Origin: Tetradesmus obliquus
Lineage: Eukaryota; Chlorophyta; Chlorophyceae; Sphaeropleales; Scenedesmaceae
Assembly (NCBI GenBank): GCA_030272155.1
Contig: CP126204.1
Location: forward strand, 2,409,501 to 2,473,500
Length of the DNA: 64,000 nt
Direction: 5' to 3'
This document shows, piece after piece, positions 44,239 through 58,410 of the stretch. The notes beneath the pieces are model-generated. The model saw nothing but the letters and a program-made list of their open reading frames with translations. It had not been told where the DNA came from and did no database searches. The stretch's first letter is position 1. Every line of letters begins with the position of its first letter. A program made the position numbers and the translations under genes.

Positions 44239-46346
44239 GGATGCAGAGGATGCAGATCAGGGTGATGCTGCTGCTGCTGCTGCCAAGGCCCCAGCCAAGA
44301 AGAAGAAGCCAGGCAGGCCTTCTAAAGCTGCTAAGGCAGCAGCAGCAGCGGCAGCAAGTTCAAAGGCTGCTGCTGCTGCTGCTGCTGCTACTGCTGCCCA
44401 GAGGGTGAGTGTCAGCTCCAGGGGTAGGGTGCGCAAACTGAAGGCTCTGCCGGATGACTATGTGGCATCAGAGGAGTTTACTGCAGCTAGGGCAGCAGCC
44501 TTTGCAGTGCCAGCAGCAGAGCTGGCTGCAGCAGCAGCAGCAGAGGATGCTGACAACTCAGCAGCAGCAGCAGCAGCAGATGAGGATGTTGAGCTGTCAG
44601 AGCAGCAGCAGGAAGATGAGCAGCAGCAGCAGGCCAGTGACGATGAATACATGCCCGATGCAGCTGACGCTGCGGCAGCAGTGCCTGCAGCACAGCAGCA
44701 GCAGCAGCAGGATGGCACAGCAGCAGCTGCTGCAGCAGCGCCTGCTGCTGGCCAGGCTAGCAAGCCCCACCTGAAACTGCGCCTCAGCCTGAAGCGGCAG
44801 CCTTCAGCAACAGCAGCAGCAGCAGCAGCAGCAGCTGAAGAGCCTGCTGCTGCCCCTGAGGCTGCAGCAGCAGCAGCAGCAGTTGCTGGTGGTGGTGACC
44901 AGGCTGCTGATGGTGTGGCTGCGGACACAGAGCAGGATGCAGCAGCGGCAGGAGCAGGCGTGGCTGCAGATGAACCAGCAACAGCTGCCGCTGCTGCTGG
45001 TGCTGCAGCTGGTGATGACGGAGCAGCAGCTATGGAGGTTGAGTGGCCGGCTCCTGGCAGTCCTGCAGCAGCAGCAGTGCCTGCAGGTGATGCAGCGGCA
45101 GCAGCTGAGGCCGCTGATGCAGCAGTGCCTGCAACTGAGCCAGCAGCAGCTGCGGGGGTGGCTGAGGACATGCAGCAGGCGGCAGCAGCAGCTGCAGACC
45201 TGCCTAGTGCTGCTGTGACTCCTGCTGCTGCAGCTGCTGCAGACGAGCCAGCAGCAGCAGCAGTTGAGCCTGCAGCAGCAGCAGCAGCTGCGCCTGCAGC
45301 AGCAGCAGCAGCAGCAGAGCCGACTGAAGATGCGCTGAGGTCCAAGGTGTGGGAGGTGCTGCCAGGCATAGCAGCAGCAGCAGGCGACGCACTCAGCGTG
45401 AAGGCAGTACGGCAGGCAGTGCAGGCAGCCACTGGATGGTGCCTGGCTGCAGCCAACCTGCGGGCAGTGGTGAAGGCAACATGCGCAGAGTTCCTGCAGC
45501 AGCAGCAGCAGCAGCAGGAGGGCGTGAGTGACGCAGCGGTGACTAAGGCTGTACGCAAGCTGCTGCGCAAAGGTGAGCTGGCCATGGTTGTTTTTGCTTA
45601 TAGCTGGTGTGGTGTGGGTGTATGGTGTGGCGGCTGGTCTTACTGTGCTGCCTTCCTGTGGCTGCTGTTGGTGCGGCTGCAACAGGCGCCTGTTGCGGCC
45701 TTGTACCATGGGGCCGTGCCTTGCTGTAGCCGTGCAGGTTTTCCCACCACCGGCGCTGACTTGACACGCACTGTGTCAACTCAACACGTGGCATTTCTGT
45801 CATTGGGGACTACGACAATTAGTAAGTAATATCTAACCCGCTGCTCACCTCTCATGCATTGCCTGCAATGCTGTGCGTCCGCCACACTTGCAGGCGGCGG
45901 CCCCTCCTGCAGCAGCATCAAGAGTGTGCGGCTGGCAGCAGCAGCAGCGCTGGGCCTGGCTGATCTGTCTGGGCAGCAGCGCAGCCTGGTCAAGCAGCTG
46001 GTGCTGGCCCACCTAGAGCAGCAGGTGGCAGCAGAGCAGCAGCAGCAGGGCGAGGAGGAAGTTCAGGGTGAAGGAGTTCAGGGTGAGCAGGAAGTTCACG
46101 GTGGGGCCGGTGGAGAAGTTCACGGTGAAGACGAGGAGTTTAATGCAGATGAAGAAGACGATGAGGGTGTTGCTGAGGTGGATGAGCTGCCTGAGTTCAG
46201 GCCCAAGAAGCAGCAGAAGAAGGCCGGCAGGGCAGCAGCAGCAGAGGATGCAGAGCCAGGTGCAGTGCATGCTTTCTTTGCCGGCAGGGGCGGCAAGAAG
46301 CGCAGGCAGCAGCAGCAGCAGCAGGCAGAGGAGCAGGAGGATGACA

Positions 46347-46377
<31 letters not shown>

Positions 46378-48343
46378 ATTTGAAGACAGCATGGAGCTTG
46401 AGGATGAGCAGCTGCCAGCAGCAGCAGCAGCTGCAGCAGCCGAGACATCTGGCAGCAAGCGCCGCAGGCTGCGCCGCGCAGCGGCCGCTGCAGATGGTGA
46501 CGGCAGCACTGGCGCAGCAGCAGCAGCGGCGGCAGCAGCAGCAGCAGCACCTCTGCAAGATGATATGCTGCTGGATGATGACCTAGGGGGCATTGCAGCT
46601 GAGCTGCTGCAGGACCTGAACAGCCCTACCAGATCAACTCAGCAGCAGCAGCAGCAAACCACACCACGGCCACTGGCAGCAGCAGCAGATAACGATGGTG
46701 ATGGCAGTGCAGGCAGTCCTGTTCCCGCTGATCTGTTCAAAGACACACCCAGCCCTGAGCGGCAGCAGCAGCAGCAGCACCCCAAGAGGCAGCGCTTCTT
46801 GCAGCAGCAGCAGGCGCTTGCAAAGCTGGCGGCAGCAGCAGCAGCTAGGGAGCAGCAGGAGCCAGGTGCTGCTGCTTTAACAGGAACACCAGCAGCAGCA
46901 GCAGCAGCAGCGGCGGCAGCAGCTGAGCCTGTGCTGGCGTGCTGGGCTGTGAAAAAGAGGCGATCAGGGTGGGCAGCTGCTGCTAGCAGTGCTGCAGCAC
47001 CTGCTGAGGTGGCTGCAGCAGCAGCAGTGCCAGCTGCTGCTGCTGCTGCTGGTGGTGCCAGGCCACACCACAGGCGTGCTGTCATTGCTGACAGTGACGA
47101 TGAGGATGAGCCGCAGCAACAGCAGCAGCAGCCTGCCGCCACGGCTGCTGTTGTGGCTGAGGGTGCAGCTGCAGCAATTGCGGCCGAAGCTGAGGTTGCT
47201 GTGGATGCGGCGGCAGCAGCAGTAGCAAGTGCTGCATCTGTTGCTGCTGCTGCTGAGGTGGCAGCCCTGAAGGAGCAGCTGGCAGCAGCTCAAGCACAGG
47301 TTGCAGAGCTGCAGGAGCAGCACAAGCAGCAGCAGCAAGCAGCTGCAGCTGCTGAGGCTGAAGCAGCAGCACTGAAGGCCCAGCAGCAGCAGCAGCAGCA
47401 AACCTCCGCAGCTGCTGAGCTTGCTGAAGTCAGGAGGCAGCTGGAGGTGGAGCAAGCTGCCAGGGCGGCAGCTGAGGCTGAAGCAGCACAGCTGAAGGCG
47501 CAGGCCCAGCAGCAGCAGCTGGAGCAGCCAGCAGCTTCTAAGGAGTCGGCAAATTTCAGGGCGATAGCAGAGCAGCTGGCAAATCAGCTGCAATATGCAC
47601 AGCAGCAGCTGCAGCAGCAGAAAGCTGCGACGGCAGCTGCTGCAGCTGCGCAGTCGGCTGCTGCAGATGGAGCCGGCAGCAATGGCCACAGCAGCCCAGC
47701 TGCTGCAACAAAGGCTGCTGCTGCCGCTGCTGCTGGCACGCCTGTTGCTGCTACGCCTATTGCCTGGGCAGGCCTGAGCAGGGCCTGCAGCCTGCTGGCA
47801 ACACCAGCTGCTGCTGCTGCTGCTGGTGGTGGTGGTGAGGGTGAGGGGGATGCCCCCACACCCAGGATCGGCTGCTTCTCTGCTGTTGTGGCAGCAGCAG
47901 CAGCGAGCGGCAGCACCCCGGCACGTGCAGGGGCTGTAATCGAGCAGCAGCAGCTGGAGCAGCAGCTGCCAAGGACACCTGTGACTCCAGGAGCTGAGGT
48001 GGCTGCAGGTGGGGCTGCTGCAGCTGCCGACAAACAGCAGCAGCAGCAGCTGCAGCAGCAGCTGCCAGGTGTGGATGATGTGCGGGCTTGGCTAGAGCAG
48101 CGGCCAAAGGGTGCTACAGCAGTGCAGGTACTGCAGGCCTTTGGCAGCAGCAGCAGCAGCAAGGACAGCAGCAGCAGTGCTGTGTCTGGAGGTTTCTGCA
48201 CCAGCAAGCTGCAGGGCTGGCTGGCTGGTGTGATGCAGCAGCTGGTTGATGATATGGAGGTGATCAGGAAGGGAGGCGCAGCAGCAGTCAGCAGCGCAGT
48301 GGACATGGCAGATGACCAGACGCTGTTCATCCCGCTGTGCTGA
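35492..48343 (+). CDS. SBNO: Second, 5'-truncated copy of the SBNO gene
   Basis: Exons 4-19 recur at 35492-35557, 36077-36296, 36950-37041, 37260-37364, 37760-37950, 38207-38380, 38752-38897, 39658-39854, 40567-40646, 40931-41045, 41253-41489, 41904-41979, 42065-42109, 42371-42492, 42695-45572 and 45894-48343. All splice sites and frames are intact, including every intronic exon fragment. The copy begins 33 bases into intron 3, so exons 1-3 and the whole ATPase lobe are missing. Upstream is the unrelated 31.4-35.2 kb segment. A 15-bp in-frame deletion in exon 19 turns [10 protein letters not shown] into DDEGV. Without new 5' exons it cannot encode a working helicase; it is a recent pseudogene, a chimeric gene or an assembly artefact. 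Confidence 0.8.
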
Positions 48344-50978
48344 TGACGCTTCTGGTTGAGGTTCAGGGTTGTGCTTTGGTGTCCTGTCATAGGACACGCA
48401 TTGGTGACCTGTTGTGAGACACGCATTGGTGTCCTGTCGTGGGACACGCATTGATGTCCTGTCGTGGGACAGGCATTGGTGTCCTGTCGTGGGACACGCA
48501 TTGATGTCCTGTCGTGGGACAGGCATTGGTGTCCTGTCGTGGGACATGCATGTTTGTGTTGACGCTTCAGCGTCTCATCCGGCTATGCTGATGAGGGTCA
48601 AGGCTGAGATTTGGGGATGTGGGGTTGAGGTGCCAGGGTTCAGGGTTAGGGTCCTGCTGTTGGTTTTGTTGATGGGGTGTTGATGGGGTTGCAGATCGAT
48701 CAGATATCTGGCCTGTGTGGTACACAAACTGCTGGCTCGGGTTCTGTTATCATGTTGTCATGTTGTCATTTGCGGTACGTGTGCCAGGCATTCAGCAGGC
48801 CCCAATGCTGACTGGCTTGCTCTTGATCAGCTGCATTGTAGACATTTTGCCCAGCACACACGCACCCCTGCAAAGCGAATTGCTACAGGATGAATGGTTG
48901 GTTAGTCACAAATCTCTGGAAGAACAATATGCATGTGTTGTGCCGGTTGCATCATGTTTGCTGCCATCATCACAGCCCAAAGCTCTTACTGTACCCAGGT
49001 CTTCATGCTCCGCTGTCAGCGCATGGAAAAAAAAGATTTAGTGTTGTTTATAGTGAAGGAACTTTGTGTACCATTGTGCTTCATGGGGCGTGCGCAGCGC
49101 AGCGTTGCACTGGCCCCGCTTCAGTTTGAATCTGAGCACTATTTGCAGCAAGAAGAAACGGTGTAAATGTTTAAGATCTTGAACCTTTTGCTGTCTTTTG
49201 CTGTCCAGCCTTGCTGGATTGTCATGATTGTCGGTCAGGCTTTCTGGTCAGCCCAGTTTACCCAAGCCCCTTGATCATTTCTATGTCATCTAGAGTAGCG
49301 TTGATGGTGCTGTTTGAGAACTGTACACGTAGCCGCTTAATAACTTGGATTCCAGCGTTTACAATGTTCAGCAATCCTCAATTTGGTTTCTATAACACAC
49401 ACACAGCACGCTAGGCACTACACATGCACACATAAATACCATCACCCTCCCTCCACCACCACCAGCCACCACATTTTCACGTGTTGGAAGTTGCAAGACA
49501 CCCTTGCACCTCAAAACCGTATCTGCCAGAGTCTGCCAGCGTCAACGCTGCAGCTGCCACAAAACATACGGGCCTCTGCACAACCTGTGCTCAGCAGAGC
49601 ACTGCCCACGCACTGCCCACGCAGTGGCTGCTGCACCAGGTGCTGCTACCAGCAGATGGCATCTGCGTAACAGCAGATGCTGCAGGCCAAGTAACAGCAA
49701 CTGCGGTTACTACCAACTATCGGCTGCGCACTGCCTGTAGGGCAGCGTCAGCACCTGGATGCACACATACCATCTCCATCTTTCGCCAGTTTTGGCCACA
49801 GACCGTGGCAGGCCAAGTGTCGCAAGTACTGCTAGGTCACTAGCTCTCATGCTTTGGGACACGTACAGACACGCTATGATGCTCAAACAGCATGCAGCAG
49901 CGTGTTGCCTCTGCCATCCGATGGTTGAACAGCGCACACACAGGTATGGCTGCACGCAGCAGACGTTAAGGACATACGCAATAAAGCCCAAGCGCCCACA
50001 CAGCATGACAGGTGGTGTGCTTGGCACATGCTGCATGTACAGCACGACAGTGATGTCAGCTACGGATGTTCGTTGGGGTCAGTGATGGGAGCAGCACGTC
50101 TCGCAGTGCAGGCTACACAAGTGCACTGGCGCTGGCAGATCAGAGCCACGCTGATTAGGGTTCACAATCAATCGACCATGCATATGCTGCCCATCCATTG
50201 CGCATGCTGTCATGGCCTTTCATGCAGTTATGATGCCGCTAGTAGTAGCACGCATCAGCTGATGCAGGTGCTTGGCACACCCACACTTGGAGACACACCA
50301 AGCGGCTTCAGTAACCAAGCCGCACCTACAAGACACACCTCGATATCCAAGCACGCACTGTCAGCATGTCAGCTGGCGCTGGCATATAACAGTCACACAG
50401 GGTGCGGTCACAACCAATCGACCATGCTGCCGATCCATTGCTCATGCTAATAACCTACCGCCCAGTCAGTCTCCAGGCTGTCATGGCTTATGCAGCTGCT
50501 AGTAGCAGCACACATCAATTCACTTGACAGAATTGCCTTTGGGGACACTCCAAGCTGCTGCCCCCAAACCAAGCGGCACCTGCAGGCGCAGCACCTGACG
50601 CACACATGCACAGCAGGGCCAAATTCAAAACTTTATTTTCCTGCAAAATCTCTCCTTTGCCCCAGCCTGTGGCAGAGGCCGGGCCGCTTCGTGCTGTACA
50701 CGCCACGACTTGTGCAAACCCCTGGCACACGTCGCATAATATGCAGTGCACACCCCATCACGTGCGGCCGTACACGCTATATCATGTGCAGCAGTACACA
50801 CTGTAACATGTGCAGCCTGTAACATGTGCAGCCTGCACTGAGTGCGCTGAGTGCCCCCCACAAGCCAGGAGTGCCGCCATAACTGCAGCAGTGTTGCGCA
50901 GTCACAGCTGTTGTTGCAAAACTGTGGCTGTGTAGGCTGCAGCATCTTGCGCAGCACGTGCCTGGCTGCCAGCGTGCA
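48344..50978. other. Second copy of the SBNO-AP2 convergent intergenic region
   Basis: This matches 14386-17020 at offset 33,958 with no difference noticed. It holds the 25-bp minisatellite (48379-48553), opposed TGTAA motifs (49162 and 49363) and the diverged duplication (50127-50581). Confidence 0.8.
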
Positions 50979-51175
50979 CTAGTCCTGCATCATCTGCCAC
51001 CATGCAACATTCACCGCAGCTGCACCAGCTGCAGCAGCTGCAGCAGCAGCGGCCTCAGCAGTGCCAACGTCACTGCCATGTGCTGCAGCAGCTGCAGCAG
51101 CAGGGCTGCTGCTGTTGCTGCTCAGCCTGCTGCGCTTGGCAGCTGGCAATGCTGACGCAGCAGGCAGCAGCGGCC

Positions 51176-51208
<33 letters not shown>

Positions 51209-51386
51209 CTGCCAGCTGAGTATCAGCTGTTGCTGTGGCTGCAGTGGTACTGCTGGCAGCCAACACTCGCTTGCAGAGACGTCCTTCAGAACCACCTGCT
51301 GCCGCAGTTGTTGCTGCTGCTGCTGCACCATCTGTTACCGTCTCCACCTGCGCGGGTGCAGCAGCAGGAACTCCCATGGGTGCTGC

Positions 51387-51419
<33 letters not shown>

Positions 51420-52572
51420 GCTGCTGCCGGATGCCAGGCAGGCACTGCCGGGGGCAGCAGCCCCTGTTGTCGCCTGCTGCATGGTCTGCAGGCCAGCAGC
51501 CTGCTGCATAGCCACTGAGCCGCCAGCAGGCACTGCTGGTGGTGCTGCTGCTGCTGCTGCCGTCCCCTGATCCTCTAGTCTTGCTGCTGCAGCAGCTTCA
51601 TTCACAGGTGCTGCAGTACGAGCAGCATCATGCTCGGCTGCTGCTGCTGCTGCCGCTGCTGCTGCCATTGCAGCACCAACAGATCCAGACGGCATCAGCA
51701 GCAGATCTAACTGCTCTAACCCTGGTAGTGATGGCTGGTTGTACAGCAGCTGGTGACACTCCAGCAGTAACCCAAGATCAGCACCAGACTCACCGCGAGA
51801 CAGCCGCCCGAGTGAAGCCGCCAGGTCACCGCTGCCGCTGCCAGAAGTGAGTCGGGCCAGCTCAGCTGTTAGATATGCGTTACTAACGCTGCGTAACGGC
51901 CCCCGCAGTGCAGCTAGGGTGCTGGGCCCATGGCCAGCCGTAGGACTGTCTAAAACCGCTGCTGCTGCTGCTGCTGCTGCAGGAGGTGGTGATGTGGTAG
52001 CTGTTTCCGCGCCCTTCACTGTGCACTGTGCTGCTATCTCAGGCTGCTGCTGTGCACCCCTGGCTGCTTGCAGCTCTAGTGCTGCTGCTGCTGCTGCTGC
52101 TGCCTTGGGGCTAGCCATAGGTGAGCTTGGTGGTGTGGCTGAGGGGCGTAGCCGCAGGACACCAGCAAAGCTGCCCTCAGGCCCTGATGCTGCTGCTGCT
52201 GCTGCTGCTGCTGGTGGTGGCTCAGCTGCTGCTGCTGCCTTGCTGCTGCCAACCTCCAGGTCAGCGCTTGTGGATGCATTGTGGGCAGCAGCTGTGGCTT
52301 GCACTGGCTGCATTTCCGCTTGCATTCTGGAAGCCTTGGATGTCCAGAGCAGCGCATCTGGAGGCTCACTGCAATGCCTTGGAGCTTCACCCTGCACTGC
52401 TGCTGCTGCTGCTGCTGCTGTTGGACGACTGCTGTGGGGGCTGGCAGGGCTCCATGCATTGAGGCTGTTGATTGGTGAGGCAGCCAGCAGCTGTAGGCTG
52501 TCAGGGCGAGGCAGCAATGCAGGCAGCTCGGTTGCAAGGCGGACAGGGACAATGCTGCCACTGTCAGGGAGG

Positions 52573-52621
<49 letters not shown>

Positions 52622-52816
52622 TGATATCACGTGCTCCTGCAGTTGTGCCGCTGGTTGCTACAGCCACTTCATGTCCTTTGTGGCCAGGGTCCTGGATGTT
52701 TGGTTGGGCAGCAGCATGGTGTGGTGGTTGCTGTGCCTTGCTGCCTGAAGCAGCATTGCTGCAAGCTGGCGCATCAGCTTGTGCTGCTGCACCCATTTCT
52801 GGCACAGCACCTTGTG

Positions 52817-52847
<31 letters not shown>

Positions 52848-52945
52848 TGGAGCAGGGGCCACCTGCAGCCAGCCTGTGCTCTGGGCCAGGCTGTGCTCCT
52901 GCTGCTGCTGCTGCTGCTGTTGGTGTTGCTGCCACTTTGTCAAGA

Positions 52946-52982
<37 letters not shown>

Positions 52983-53380
52983 ACCTGTGCTGCTGCACCT
53001 GCCCAGCACAGGCTGCAAGCCAGGCGAGTGCAGCAGCACAGGTGGCGTGGTGGCTGACAGGGCAGAGGTGCTTGCACTGTGCCTGTCATCACTAATTAAG
53101 CTGCTGACTCGCATGTCAGCTTGCAGGAACCCTGGCAGGCCTATCCCTACTGCTGCTGCTGGCAGTAGCTGGCCCTGCTGCTGCTGCTGGTGCTGTGACC
53201 AGGGTGCGTGGCTGTCATGCGGAGGCAGCCACTGCTGCTGCTGCTGCTGGTTGTCCCTTGCAGCAGCTGCAGCAGCAGCAGGGCGGAACAGAGGTACTTG
53301 GTAGCCATCAGCAGGCATTGCCAGCCGGTTGTATGTCCTGGTGTCAGCAGGGGCAGCGGCATTTGCAGCTGGAGTGTGGG

Positions 53381-53411
<31 letters not shown>

Positions 53412-53468
53412 GTGTGCCGGCAGATGGTTGGCAGGCGGGCCAGGGCTGAGACGTGCTGTGGCATCTGC

Positions 53469-53499
<31 letters not shown>

Positions 53500-53526
53500 A
53501 CCATACTGGGACTAGCCTTGAAGCTG

Positions 53527-53565
<39 letters not shown>

Positions 53566-53797
53566 TGCTGCCCGCCCCCAAACCTGACAGGCACAGGGCT
53601 GCCAGGCAAACCTGCAAAGGCCATGCCGCTGCTCTGTGTTGACTCCTTTCTAGGGTGGCTCGTATGGTGGGCACCGAATGGCTGGAAACTGAAGCTGGAT
53701 GGACTAAAGGTAGCAGATGGCGCACTAGGGTTCAACTCAGGCTGCTGAACCGCAGCTGGAAAGCTGCCAGATGCTGAGCTGCGCTGAAACATGGGGC

Positions 53798-53842
<45 letters not shown>

Positions 53843-55510
53843 GACCATCTGCATGGAAAGCAGCAGCTGCTGAAGCCGCTGGTTTGGCGGTTGGTGGCGG
53901 ATGCGGATCGTGCTGGTACGAAGTATGGTAGCTGTGGCGGCGTGCTGCTGCTGCTGCTGGGGTGGGTGCGGCAGCAGCAGCAGCAGCTAAGTCTACAGGC
54001 TGCTGCTGCTGCTGGCGGTGAGCCCTGCCATCAATGATCCAGTCAGTTTTGACTCTGATGTTGAAGCCAGACTGCTGCTGCTGCTGCTGCTGCTGGCTCA
54101 GTGACAGGCCTCTCTGCTGCTGCTGTTGCTGCTGCTGCTCGCTATCGCAGCTGGTGTTGCTGCTGCTGCCGCCGCTTGCACCACTGCTCGTAGTGGTGCT
54201 GTCTTCACACCCCTCATCTATTGCAGCAGCAGCACCGCCCTGCGCTGGCCTCCAATTGCTGCCAGCTGCAGCAGCAGCATCATGACCAGGTGCCAGCTTA
54301 CTGTGCTGGTGCACACCGCCGGCAGCAGCTGCATTACCCACACCTGCTGCTGCTGCTGGTCTGGCAAAGGGGTGTGACGCATGCCTTGCTAAATCTGCTG
54401 TAGCAGGCTCGTAGGCGTACACTGCCACAGGTGGTGGTGGCGCTGAGAACGCTGCTTTCAAGCTTGCAGGGTGGTTGCTATGGCCGCCTGAGGGGGGCCC
54501 TGAACAGCAAACAGAAGCAGAGGCATGTGATAATAATATCAGTTGTGTTTTTCTGACAGCGTGGGGCTCTTTGTTACGTCACGTTATGTTATTTACATGC
54601 TCCAGTCAAGGAGAGGAGTGGGCCACCAGACTGAGGCCCTGAACAGCAAACAGGAGCATACGAGTTCAAAGTCATTTATGCGTTATTGACAGGTTGGGGC
54701 CTGCGTTACGTCATGTTATGTTATTTACATGCTCCAGCTTGACTGGAGAGGAGTGGGCCGCCTGGGGGAGGCCCTGAACAGCACAGAGTAAGATCAGCAC
54801 AACATGTTAGTCTGGTGCTGCTAAGGGTGCTGCTCTTTGTGACAGAGACTTGCAGGGTGGCTGCCATGGCCGCCTGAGGGAGGTCCTGAGCAGCAAACAG
54901 CAAGATCAGCACACTGTTAGCCTGGTGCTGCTAAAACAAGATATTGACATGCCTGAATGGCAGCAACCGGCTGGCTGGTGATGTTATTATTGTTGTTAAC
55001 GTTTGTTGTTGGGGTGGTCATTAGGGGCGAGCCACAACCCACTGTCAGGGGCTCGCCCCTTAGACAATCAGTCCGCGGGACTCGCACCTGAGTGGTATCC
55101 ACCGCCTGTAGCGTGGCCAGAGCTTGGCTCGTAAGCAGGGTAGCCACCAGCAGCAGGCAGCAGGGAGGAGCTGCAGTGCGGCAAACCCTGCTGGGCTTGA
55201 ACCCTGCCTGCCGAGCCATCTGCATGCTGCTGCCGCTGCTGCATCGCAGCAGGCAGCTGTGCTGCTGGCCTGTTGAACTGCTGCTGCTGCTGCTGCTGCT
55301 GCCAGTGCTGCTGCTGGGGGTTGGCAACAGCAAAGGGTGCTGTAGCGGGGTCAGCATTTGAATGCCTGCCACCAAACCCTGCTGCTGCTGCTGTTGCTGC
55401 TGGTGATGCTGCTAGTGACAGTGGTGAGGCAGGTAGGATGCCTGGGTGTGCTGCTACTGCAGCAGCTGCTGCAGCTGGAGCGGCAACTAACGAAGGATGG
55501 CTGCTGTAAA

Positions 55511-55547
<37 letters not shown>

Positions 55548-55854
55548 GTACTGCTGCTGTTGCTGCTGCTGCTGTTGGTGTGGCGGCAGGGACTGGGTAC
55601 CCCAGTGAGGGGGAGCCTGTGCATCTGCTGCATACCCGCTACTGCTTGGCATGTGTCCCTGCTGCTGCTGCTGCTGCTGCTGCTGCCAATGCCACATCTG
55701 CGGCGGCTGCTGCCAGTGCTGCTGCTGCGGGTGATCTACAACAGCAGCAGCAGCAGCTTCATACAGCGGAGGCCCGTAGCCACTGTAGCCGCCGCTGCCA
55801 GGTGCTGTGTATCCACCATGCATGTGCATCTGACCTGGCGGCTGCCCCATCATG

Positions 55855-55888
<34 letters not shown>

Positions 55889-56434
55889 TGTCGGCGGGGT
55901 TGCTACCTGGTGTGCCTGTCATGTTGTGCAACAGGTGTGCTGCTGCCTCGGGCACTTTGGCATGGAATGCCTCCAGAGCAGCAGCCTCCATCTGCAGCAG
56001 CAGCATTTAAGGCAAGCGGAAGATGTTGAGTGGCTGTTACAGATGCCCATCACCTAACGTTGACATCACCAAACTGTTGTACTATGCTATGTCATGTTTC
56101 CGTCGCTGACAAAGTGCTAAGCGTTGTCCTACGCCTCAGCAGCTGACGCAATGGCAGGCTACAATATACAAGTCCTATGCGTCAGAAGCAGGCAAGCCTG
56201 CTTGAGCCTATGCTCTTCCGTGCATGAATTAGAGAAGGACAAGGACATGCGCAATGGCACATGCGCAATGGCGTGCATGAATTAGAGAAGGACAAGGACA
56301 TGCGCAATGGCAGCATATACTGGATCGCAACACAACACAAAGCCAAGCCGTCCATGATGCCAACAGCAACACAATGCACCATACCGACAAGCTTGAAGCT
56401 GACCGTGATGTACAATGCAACGCACTGCACCATC

Positions 56435-56475
<41 letters not shown>

Positions 56476-56571
56476 CAGTGGTGCTGCTGCTGCCGCCCCA
56501 CCTCCATGTCGCAGGTCTTGCGCAGCGCGAGCACCATCTCCTGCCGACTCATCTGGCTCAGCTCCTGCGGC

Positions 56572-56603
<32 letters not shown>

Positions 56604-58410
56604 TGCACACTTTGGCAGAAACCCTAGTGCTGTACAGCCTGCCAGCAACCACGTTCAGCATACCGTGTTGTGATGGCTGCATCGCCTGCTTTGCACTTGC
56701 GCGGTGTTCCGCACACACCAGCCACTGGCAATTTGCAGCAACACAACGATAACGAACCCTGTTATTATCATTAATATAACATGTTACTAACATACCAGCT
56801 CACCTGCAGCACGGGGTCCTCTGCATACTCCTCAATAGGGAAGTTCAGCGCCGCCCCAGGGCCCCTCAACAGGATGGCTGCCCTGTCATATGCCCGTGCT
56901 GCCTGCAGCGCTGTCAAAAACGACCCCAGGTGCAGCTGCTTGCCCTTGCCTCCTTTGACACTGGATACTGTGGTGCCCTTGGTGCTGCTGCTGCTGTCCC
57001 AGATGTGCGCCTGGCAGCAGGCGGAGAGGCAGCAGGGCAGCAGGGGAGAAGGCAGCAGACAGCAGCGGGCGGTTGGTGATGCTGGGTGATTTCAAGCGGC
57101 TATGCCCCGCACATTGCGAGCAGCAGGGTTTCCAAGCAGTTGCTGTGCTGGGGCCATGTCACGCCAGCGACTAACGCCGATGATTCAAGCAAGCTGCCAC
57201 CCATGGTCTGTGGAGGCCAGTGCTACCACCGTGGTCCAAACACCATGTACAACCGCCTTGCAGTCTACTTGCAGGCACGAATGGCATTGACACCTACCGC
57301 ACTGCAGCCGTTGTCAAGCGTGCAGGCATAAAATCAACACACCCAGCTCCACGCACCCACACACCCAATTTCGCAGTCTGAAACTGCAGCAGGCGACTAT
57401 GATTTCTACTCACAACCCTCGCACTGCTCACCTCCCAGCATCACCAACCTCACAAAGCATTCACACCTACTGCACTGCAGCCACTGAGGTGTGCCGGCAG
57501 AACCAACCACATACCCAGAACCACCCAATGCTGCATCGTTAGCTGTTGCTTATCGTGCCGACTGCCACGCACACAACAAGCAGCGCCTCGCACCTCCCAG
57601 CGCCCGGTGCGCTTGTACTGGCTCACGCCAATGAAGTCTGCTGGCGCAACCATGCACACACCCATCACCACCCACTATTACCACCACACATACCGACACA
57701 CACAGCACCCCGCGCCTCCCAGCGCCCGGTGCGCTTGTACTGGCTCACGCCTAACAGGTATGCAATGCATGCATCAGTACACTGCACTGTTAGACTCTTC
57801 AATGATTGTTGAAGCTGCCACCCACACACCAAGCATCACCCCGCACCTCCCAGCGCCCCGTGCGCTTGTACTGGCTCACACCAATGAAGGGGCTGAACTT
57901 GCTCTTGGGCCCTGACCTGCCGCGGGGCTTAGGCGTGCCATCAGGGTTTGTGTGCTTTGAACCCTTGCTGCCGCGCTTCAGCGAGCTGCTGCTGCGCTGA
58001 CGGCATGAGGCTGCCAGCTGGCCAAACCCTGCTGCTGCTGCTGCTGCTGCTGCTTGTTGGGAAGCATCAGGATCATGCTCTAGCTCTGCCAGGTGCTGCT
58101 GCTGCTGCAGGTGGTAGCTGTAGCTGTGCTCCTGATAGAGCATGGTGTCATGTGACACAACGTCACCATGCGGGCTATGCAGCGGCTGATGGTGACCTGG
58201 AGCTTCAGCTGCTGCAGCTGCAGCAGCAGCAGCATTGCTAAAGTCAGTCCATTCGTGCTCATGGCCTGCTGTGTGGCTGCTGCTTTGATATGCTGCATAC
58301 AGCAGCTGCTGCTGGTGCTGGTCAGTTGCTGCTGCCGCTGCTGCTGCCAGGCTGCTGTTGCTGCTGTCAGTTGTGGAGCCGCCTAGTGTGCCTGCACCCA
58401 TAGATTGCAT
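50979..58410 (-). CDS. Second copy of the AP2/ERF-domain gene
   Basis: Exons in transcription order: 58410-57847, 57010-56804, 56564-56502, 55991-55088, 54499-50979. No coding difference from the copy at 17021-24452 was found. The only nearby change is G at 58543 in place of A, about 130 bases upstream of the ATG, in the presumed 5' UTR or promoter. Because both copies are complete with their upstream regions, gene dosage would be doubled if the duplication is real. Intronic copies of exon 1 and exon 5 ends are also duplicated (57575-57761, 54610-54893). Confidence 0.85.
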